A stretch of DNA of 11,984 nucleotides from a bacterium (GTDB taxonomy: Bacteria > Blakebacterota > Blakebacteria > Blakebacterales > Blakebacteraceae): the NCBI GenBank assembly GCA_025774615.1, contig JALGVQ010000124.1, positions 1 to 11,984 on the forward strand. Direction: 5' to 3'. A program made the position numbers and the translations under genes. Of the stretch, positions 7,730 to 11,984 are shown piece by piece; position 1 is the stretch's first letter; every line of letters starts with the position of its first letter. The notes below the pieces were generated by a model. It was not told the origin of the DNA, made no database searches, and was given only the letters and a program-made list of their open reading frames with translations.

Positions 7730-8743
7730 CTACGCCGGATCCTGGAGCAATCGACGAGTCGCTGACACTGCCTCATCAAGGAACGTCCAGGCCACTCGAC
7801 TCTGCTCCTCCTCATCAGTATACCGCGTCAGTGCCTCAGCGGTGAGAACAGCTCCGACCCAACCCTCGGTGTGCCAGTGTCCTTCAGTCAGATCGGGGAG
7901 GTCCGGAGCATCCGGGTAGGGCCATAGAGTGACATAGAAATAAGGGACGGCATAGCTGCCGTCACCCGGGGTCATTCCCATACCGATGCTTCTGGTCTTT
8001 TCAGGATCGGCGTCCCGATCGAGCGACAACAGAGCAGCGATATCGAAATGATGGGGCCAGCACCGGATCGGTGAAATCCCGGAACTATCAAGGCTCCCGC
8101 TGAATGCGGTCAGTAATCTGCTGCTGTTCCCGAACCAGTTCTGCAGATCCTGGTATTCGCGTTCCGATCGGTGAGAGAACGGTCCTCCAGAACCAACAGG
8201 ATGATCGGGAATATCTCTGGTGAACAGTGGTAGATCCCCTGTTCCTTCATGATAGCCTGCTTCATCTATCACGCCTGCAAGCCAGGCAGCAGCCTCGGCA
8301 ACACTCCGCTGATCAAGTGTCAATACCTGCAGAGTATTCATATCAGCATCGAGGAGCAGCAGTTCCATCCTCCCGATGTGGATCGCGGCATACACTGCAC
8401 GCGAACCGGCTTGCACTGCCGCGCCGCCAAGAATCGCTGGACCTTCCAGCCAGGTCAGACTGGTATGACTGTCATCCGGTACCCGCGGTACCAGGGCCTC
8501 ACCGACCGCACCCACGATCCGTGCCGCCCAGTGGGCCTGGATCCTGATATCGGTGAATGTTTCGATATCGACCGGATGCAACAATTCCCAGTCGGGAATG
8601 GGCTGTCCCACAAGCCCGAAGATGATCTTTAGAATCCCACCGGGGATATGGTGGGCCACCAGGGCCCCGGAAACACCTGAGGCGATGGCAATGGCAGAAA
8701 ATGCGATAGCGACAGGGAAGACCCACCAGAATTCCATCATCAT
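7730..8743 (-). CDS. Conserved protein of unknown function with a TauE/SafE-like N-terminal remnant
   Basis: Residues from about 52 to 337 form a soluble conserved family that I recognise only as hypothetical. Its landmarks are AHWAARIVGAVG, PDDSHTSLTWL, SPIRCWPHHFDIAAL, SIGMGMTPGDGSY, PYFYVTLWPYP and GHWHTEGWVGAVLTAE. The His- and Trp-rich blocks recall DUF5996-type proteins, but I am not sure of that label. The first 45 residues are different: FWWVFPVAIAFSAIAIASG is a membrane helix resembling the first helix of TauE/SafE permeases, and AHHIPGGILKIIFGL resembles a loop and helix from the middle of such permeases. The frame may therefore be a fusion with a shrunken permease gene. Three ATG codons in a row begin the frame (8735-8743), with GGAG 13 bases before the first, which is loose spacing. 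The true functional start may lie inside, but no good internal ATG is obvious before the conserved part. Confidence 0.75.
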   Translation of the reverse strand: MMMEFWWVFPVAIAFSAIAIASGVSGALVAHHIPGGILKIIFGLVGQPIPDWELLHPVDIETFTDIRIQAHWAARIVGAVGEALVPRVPDDSHTSLTWLEGPAILGGAAVQAGSRAVYAAIHIGRMELLLLDADMNTLQVLTLDQRSVAEAAAWLAGVIDEAGYHEGTGDLPLFTRDIPDHPVGSGGPFSHRSEREYQDLQNWFGNSSRLLTAFSGSLDSSGISPIRCWPHHFDIAALLSLDRDADPEKTRSIGMGMTPGDGSYAVPYFYVTLWPYPDAPDLPDLTEGHWHTEGWVGAVLTAEALTRYTDEEEQSRVAWTFLDEAVSATRRLLQDPA

Positions 8744-8976
8744 GCTCGACAGCCTACTCCATCCCCATTTGAACCGGCAATCTCCCTGAATCGCAACCTT
8801 TTCACCCGATGAGTCAACGATCTGGCGCGGATATTACAATGTTCAGTTGAATCGAATCTCACTAGATTCCGCCTGCCGCGGAACCGGATGGCGAAGAACA
8901 GCGAGGCTTCCGACCGTGAGTTGTGACAGCAGGTTGTGACGGTATTCCACAAACAGACTAAAAGCAGGCATACATC
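8744..8976. promoter_or_regulatory. Divergent intergenic region, probable shared promoter zone
   Basis: This gap separates two genes that start away from each other, so promoters for both must lie here unless the left gene is read from elsewhere. Two structures stand out. A perfect inverted repeat, GAATCT-cact-AGATTC, covers 8854-8869 and is preceded by a further direct copy of GAATC (8849-8853). A direct repeat of GTTGTGAC occurs at 8920-8927 and 8933-8940, a 13-base period, 37 bases before the rightward start. Either could be an operator, and TTGTGA could also serve as a -35 element. On the - strand, TTGACT near 8810-8820 is a possible -35 for the left gene with only a weak -10. No gene or RNA is seen in the gap. 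Confidence 0.4.
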
Positions 8977-9906
8977 ATGAAACTGCAGTTCAGACACTTC
9001 TTCACCGGAACGATCCTGGTCTTGCACCTCTCCTTAACTGGTTGTGCAACACCGGGTTCAGATCGGTTGTCGGAAAAGGATGCCGTTTTCACCTGCACCA
9101 TTACCGCAGACACTCGCCAGTATGCCGGGCCGGAATATCAATCCTCACAATATTTTCTGGGTGCCTGTGAGGCAATCCGTGAAGTTGGCAAGGGGTCCTT
9201 CATGGTCAGTGTCGGGGATATCGATCCACCACAACATGTGTTCGATACGATCAAAAAGACGCTGGGCGAGGACTATCCCTGGTATCCTGCGGTTGGCAAC
9301 CACGAAACGGAGACCCCGGAAGATATGGAATGGCTGAGGAACTGGGGAAGAGGAGACATTCCCGGTCTCGTCCGCAGAGGGCCGGAGAACAGTGAGGAGA
9401 CAACATATTCATTCGACTTCAGGAATGCTCATTTTGTCGTGCTCAACGAATTCTATGATGGCAGGTCAGATTCGATGAGAGAAGGAGATATCACTGAACC
9501 ACTCTACGACTGGTTGAGGAACGACCTCGAGACGAATTCCAGGCCCTTTGTTTTTGTGTTCGGTCATCTGCCGATAGTATCGATCCCTGACTTTCAGAAC
9601 GGACGACGTCGACATCAGACTGGGAACCTGGATGCTCATCCGGAGAACAGTCATCGGTTCCAGCAACTCCTGCGCGAACACGAAGTAACGGCCTACTTTT
9701 GTGGACACACACACAACTTCTCCTATTCGACGATAAACGGGTTGTGGCAACTCGACGTGGGACATGCGCGTGGAATCGGGGATAGAGGCGCCCCGAGTAC
9801 GTTCCTCAAGATCTTCGTTGGAAAACGCACGTGTTGGGTCGAAGTGTATCGGGATGACGCCGATGGCGGACCATACGCCCTGACCCACACCATCACACTG
9901 AACTGA
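8977..9906 (+). CDS. Calcineurin-like metallophosphoesterase lipoprotein
   Basis: This is a predicted envelope-anchored, two-metal phosphoesterase of 309 residues. A lipoprotein signal (residues 1-22) ends in the lipobox LTGC with Cys23 as anchor. The superfamily motifs occur in order: ADTR in the first metal position (normally DxH), GDID in SVGDIDPP, GNHE in YPAVGNHETE, GH in VFVFGHLP, and GHTH in YFCGHTHNF. The first motif has Arg where His or Gln is usual, a change seen in some bacterial subfamilies, so one metal ligand may differ. The remaining ligands look complete, so activity is likely; the substrate (phosphomonoester, phosphodiester or nucleotide) cannot be told. The start ATG 8977 has a weak GCAGG site eight bases upstream. 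It stands alone on its strand, divergent from the hypothetical gene and convergent with the broken dipeptidase gene. Confidence 0.85.
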   Translation: MKLQFRHFFTGTILVLHLSLTGCATPGSDRLSEKDAVFTCTITADTRQYAGPEYQSSQYFLGACEAIREVGKGSFMVSVGDIDPPQHVFDTIKKTLGEDYPWYPAVGNHETETPEDMEWLRNWGRGDIPGLVRRGPENSEETTYSFDFRNAHFVVLNEFYDGRSDSMREGDITEPLYDWLRNDLETNSRPFVFVFGHLPIVSIPDFQNGRRRHQTGNLDAHPENSHRFQQLLREHEVTAYFCGHTHNFSYSTINGLWQLDVGHARGIGDRGAPSTFLKIFVGKRTCWVEVYRDDADGGPYALTHTITLN

Positions 9907-9925
9907 TATGAAAAATCAGCGGTTC

Positions 9926-9960
9926 TGACCCTCTCGAGGATGATGTCGTCGAGAGGGCCA
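9926..9960. terminator. Terminator-like hairpin between convergent genes
   Basis: CCCTCTCGA (9929-9937) pairs perfectly with TCGAGAGGG (9949-9957) around an 11-base loop. One mismatch further out, two more pairs extend the stem to 9926-9960. It lies 20 bases after the phosphoesterase stop and 55 bases from the end of the opposing gene, so it could stop transcription from both sides. There is no clear T-run on either side, so simple intrinsic termination is not assured. Confidence 0.5.
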
Positions 9961-10014
9961 GCAATCATTACTGCATGATGGGGATGCCCGGTTACTCCGG
10001 TGGGCACCCTGAAT

Positions 10015-11624
10015 CTACTCCGGTGGAATCCTGAATTGATCGGGCCTTACCTTGAGAACCTTCCTCAGCCACTCCTCAGGGTAACCTCTGCTGCGACCGG
10101 TTATGTAGCCATCGTTATAACCCACGATCAGACTCTCCCCCAGCGCGCGCCAGCGTTCGATGTGAGACGGAGTAATCCGTGAGATATCGTACCGCGAGTT
10201 CCCGGTCGGTCTTGAGCAGTTCGATCGCCGTTTTCTCGACGGCCGGCTGCGACTCCAGGTAGTTACTCTCGATCTCGCTCTGCACCGCTCGCACATCCTC
10301 GATCATGTACGAATACATCAGGTTGGAGAAGTTGGAGACGAAATTGAACACCCACCAGGCTGAGTTCCATGAGAACTCTCGTATCGACCCGACCGTGTAC
10401 GATTCCGGTAGAACATTGATGCAGCAGTAGAAAGGAGTGTAGCAGGCGTAGTTGGTGTCATCAGGGCTGTACCACATGATCCCGCCCACCTCATCAGGGA
10501 TGCCCGACCGGGACTGGCTTACGAAGGAGAATGCTGTCTGCTGGGTCGAGATCGGACGTTCCCAGGAGTAACGGATCCCGTCCACCTCCCAGCCCAGCGG
10601 CCGCACACGGAACGGGTTTCCGAAAGGACCGGCGTCCATCCCCACCGTCATGTCGAAATCGGTACCCTCGTAGTGGTCACGCATCAGTGCGAAGACGTCG
10701 GCGACCGTTAGTTTCTCGTCGGGTCTGATGCTGAGGGGATACCGGTCGGCACCCTCAACACCCCTGTGATAGTCGGCGAGCAAGTCGAGGGAGGGGGCTG
10801 CCCGCCTGAAGATGCTCCAGACCCGTGCTTCAGTTACCCTCAGATCGGATGGCGTGGCCGGACAATGGCGTGGCCGGACAATACACTTCACAGTAACTGA
10901 AAGGATCACCTGAGTCGGGATCGTAGTAACCCTTCTCCACCGCGAATGAGATGACATTGTCGGAGTAGAGGCAGTTGTCAGGATCGTCGAGGGAGAATTC
11001 ACCGATCCGGGCCTTGTTGGCATGGGCGGAAATGTGACCGTCTGGCACCCTCGCCGCCACCCAGATAGCACCCTTGATGCCCCTTCCCGGCCCGATCATC
11101 TCCAGTATCCATGCTTCCTCCCTGTCTCCGATCGAGAATGATTCCCCGGAGGACCTGTAGCCATACTCTTCCACAAGCTCGGTCATCACCTGTATCGCTT
11201 CCCTGGCGGTCCTGGCGCGTTCCAGCGCGAGCTGCATCAGGTCAGGATAGCTCAGCAGACCATCCCGGTTGGTCAGATCACGGCGTCCGCCGAATGTGGT
11301 CTCCCCTATGGCCACCTGGTGTTCGTTGATGTATCCCACCACGGCATAGGTGTGGGGTATCTGTCTGATCTGCCCTCCGGCGATACCTTCCACAAAGGAT
11401 CCGTCGGGATGGTCTGCGGCCGGCGTATACTCCAGATGTGAGAGGAATTCGGCGTCACACGTGTAGGTGATCATCACCGAGCCGTCGACCGATGCACCGC
11501 CGGACACCAGGAGACTGGTACACGCATCGCTCTTCTGATCCGACCACTGTGCCTGGACCGTCGTGCCGATCAGAATGAACAGGATGAAGACCGTCGTGAT
11601 CGGGAAACGCATTCGGATACTCAT
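10015..11624 (-). pseudogene. Frameshifted secreted C69-family dipeptidase
   Basis: An intact copy would be a roughly 530-residue secreted dipeptidase of peptidase family C69, an N-terminal-nucleophile hydrolase. The start is ATG 11622-11624 with AAAGGA six bases upstream; an upstream in-frame GTG/ATG extension has no such site. The signal peptide MSIRMRFPIT...TTVQA is followed by DACTS, where Cys35 is the expected nucleophile. Family text includes HTYAVVGYINEHQVAIGETT, FTF-like GGRRDLTNRDGLLSYPDL and HISAHANKARIGEF. Translation leaves frame at a 16-bp tandem duplication and stops at 10830, giving about 264 residues. The body continues in another frame (TEARVWSIFRRAAPSLDL; YSWERPISTQQTAFSFVSQS; FSWNSAWWVFNFVSNF) down to YLTDYSVSH near 10177. 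It then needs a third frame for IERWRALGESLIVGYNDGY and the end YPEEWLRKVLKVRPDQF. Two lesions make function unlikely, unless the sequence is wrong or the repeat is reversible. Confidence 0.88.
10849..10882. repeat. Exact 16-bp tandem duplication inside the C69 gene
   Basis: GGCGTGGCCGGACAAT occurs at 10851-10866 and again, without a gap or mismatch, at 10867-10882. The AT before the first copy continues the repeat to 10849. Sixteen is not a multiple of three, so the second copy shifts the frame. Deleting one copy joins EVYCPATP directly to SDLRVTEARVWSIF in one frame, which is the order expected in the C69 family. Confidence 0.95.
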
Positions 11625-11785
11625 GACTGATCCTTTCGCCGGGGTGGCAGGAGGATGTACGGGCGGGACCGGCAATCAGAATCATATTAGCTATTGAAGA
11701 ATCGCATCTGCAAGCGATCTGCTCAGACCTGGCTTCTCCCCTGGTGATCCAGAAGGGAATTCAGAACAGAAGGGGACCGGTCCGA

Positions 11786-11984
11786 CTACAGCTTCGAACC
11801 GCAGAACCGGCAGTACGTGTCTTCAGGAGCCTGTCCTGAACGTGCACAGGCCGGACAGGTGACGCTACCTGCGGGTGCCTGGCTCGTCCGGGCCAGTTCG
11901 ACTGAAACGATCCCCGTCGGTATGGCGATGATCGCGTAACCGATGAGCATCATGATCGATGCCAGGAACTGCCCCAGAACGGTA
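11786..11984 (-). CDS. C-terminus of a voltage-gated-type ion channel with zinc ribbon (partial)
   Basis: The last 65 residues of a gene that begins beyond the right edge are visible. They start TVLGQFLASIMMLIGYAIIA, continue IPTGIVSVELARTSQA, and end with CPAC, a 12-residue-spaced CRFC, and GSKL. The first part matches the region just after the selectivity filter and the final pore helix of bacterial Kv-type potassium channels (ion transporter family), where TPLGQ, GYGIIAxPTGI and xELAR are typical. The two CxxC pairs (visible residues 43-46 and 58-61) form a small cytoplasmic zinc ribbon, known at the end of many members of this family. The selectivity filter is outside the window. The stop lies 161 bases upstream of the dipeptidase start, so this gene precedes the pseudogene on the same strand. 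A 10-bp palindrome (11774-11783) follows the stop but lacks a T-run. Confidence 0.82.
   Translation of the reverse strand, partial: TVLGQFLASIMMLIGYAIIAIPTGIVSVELARTSQAPAGSVTCPACARSGQAPEDTYCRFCGSKL

Noticed and set aside
8770-8800. tRNA T-arm-like text (CCGGTTCAAAT on the - strand)
   Set aside because: The following bases do not pair with the supposed stem and no anticodon or acceptor arm is present.
10115-11071. 318-codon - strand frame read as a separate gene
   Set aside because: Its first ~70 residues overlap the proper frame of the C69 gene and are not family-like; the rest is the displaced middle of that gene.
1-11984. CRISPR array, insertion sequence ends, attachment sites, tRNA or rRNA
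   Set aside because: Reading both strands showed no regularly spaced repeats, transposase motifs or RNA gene signatures.

Overview
The window is moderately high-GC bacterial chromosome from a Gram-negative-type organism: it has lipoprotein signal peptides, periplasmic hydrolases and a TRAP transporter. The gene mix is a lipoprotein TRAP receptor, a GH20 hexosaminidase-like enzyme, a C69 dipeptidase of the secreted type common in Bacteroidota-like lineages, and a DUF5674-type gene pair. It suits an environmental heterotroph of a poorly sampled phylum (Bacteroidota/Rhodothermota, Gemmatimonadota or Latescibacterota are candidates). I cannot place it from sequence alone. There are no RNA genes, insertion sequences or CRISPR arrays, and no gene-free stretch over 300 bases.

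Left part, + strand: the last codons of an unknown gene overlap dctP by a GTGA junction. A complete tripartite TRAP transporter follows: dctP receptor lipoprotein, dctQ small membrane subunit, dctM large membrane subunit, all translationally coupled. After 56 bases comes a large secreted GH20-like hydrolase. Next is a two-gene cassette joined by an ATGA overlap: a 57-residue protein that looks like an internally deleted DUF5674, and its 109-residue conserved helical partner.

Middle, - strand: a 656-residue enzyme joins a complete Rieske [2Fe-2S] domain to a complete thiamine-diphosphate (acetolactate synthase/pyruvate oxidase type) enzyme. Upstream of it is a conserved protein of unknown function whose first ~45 residues look like a shrunken remnant of a TauE/SafE permease.

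Right part: a + strand metallophosphoesterase lipoprotein is divergent from the previous gene across a 233-base regulatory gap. It converges, with a hairpin between, on a broken - strand C69 dipeptidase gene. That gene is frameshifted by an exact 16-bp tandem duplication, and removing one copy restores the frame. It has a second frame break near its 3' end. The window closes with the C-terminus of a voltage-gated-type ion channel carrying a zinc ribbon.

The most striking theme is small-scale remodelling in an otherwise ordinary region. Three separate genes show duplication, internal deletion or fusion, consistent with recombination or slippage at short repeats. The Rieske-ThDP fusion is the most interesting biochemical unit.
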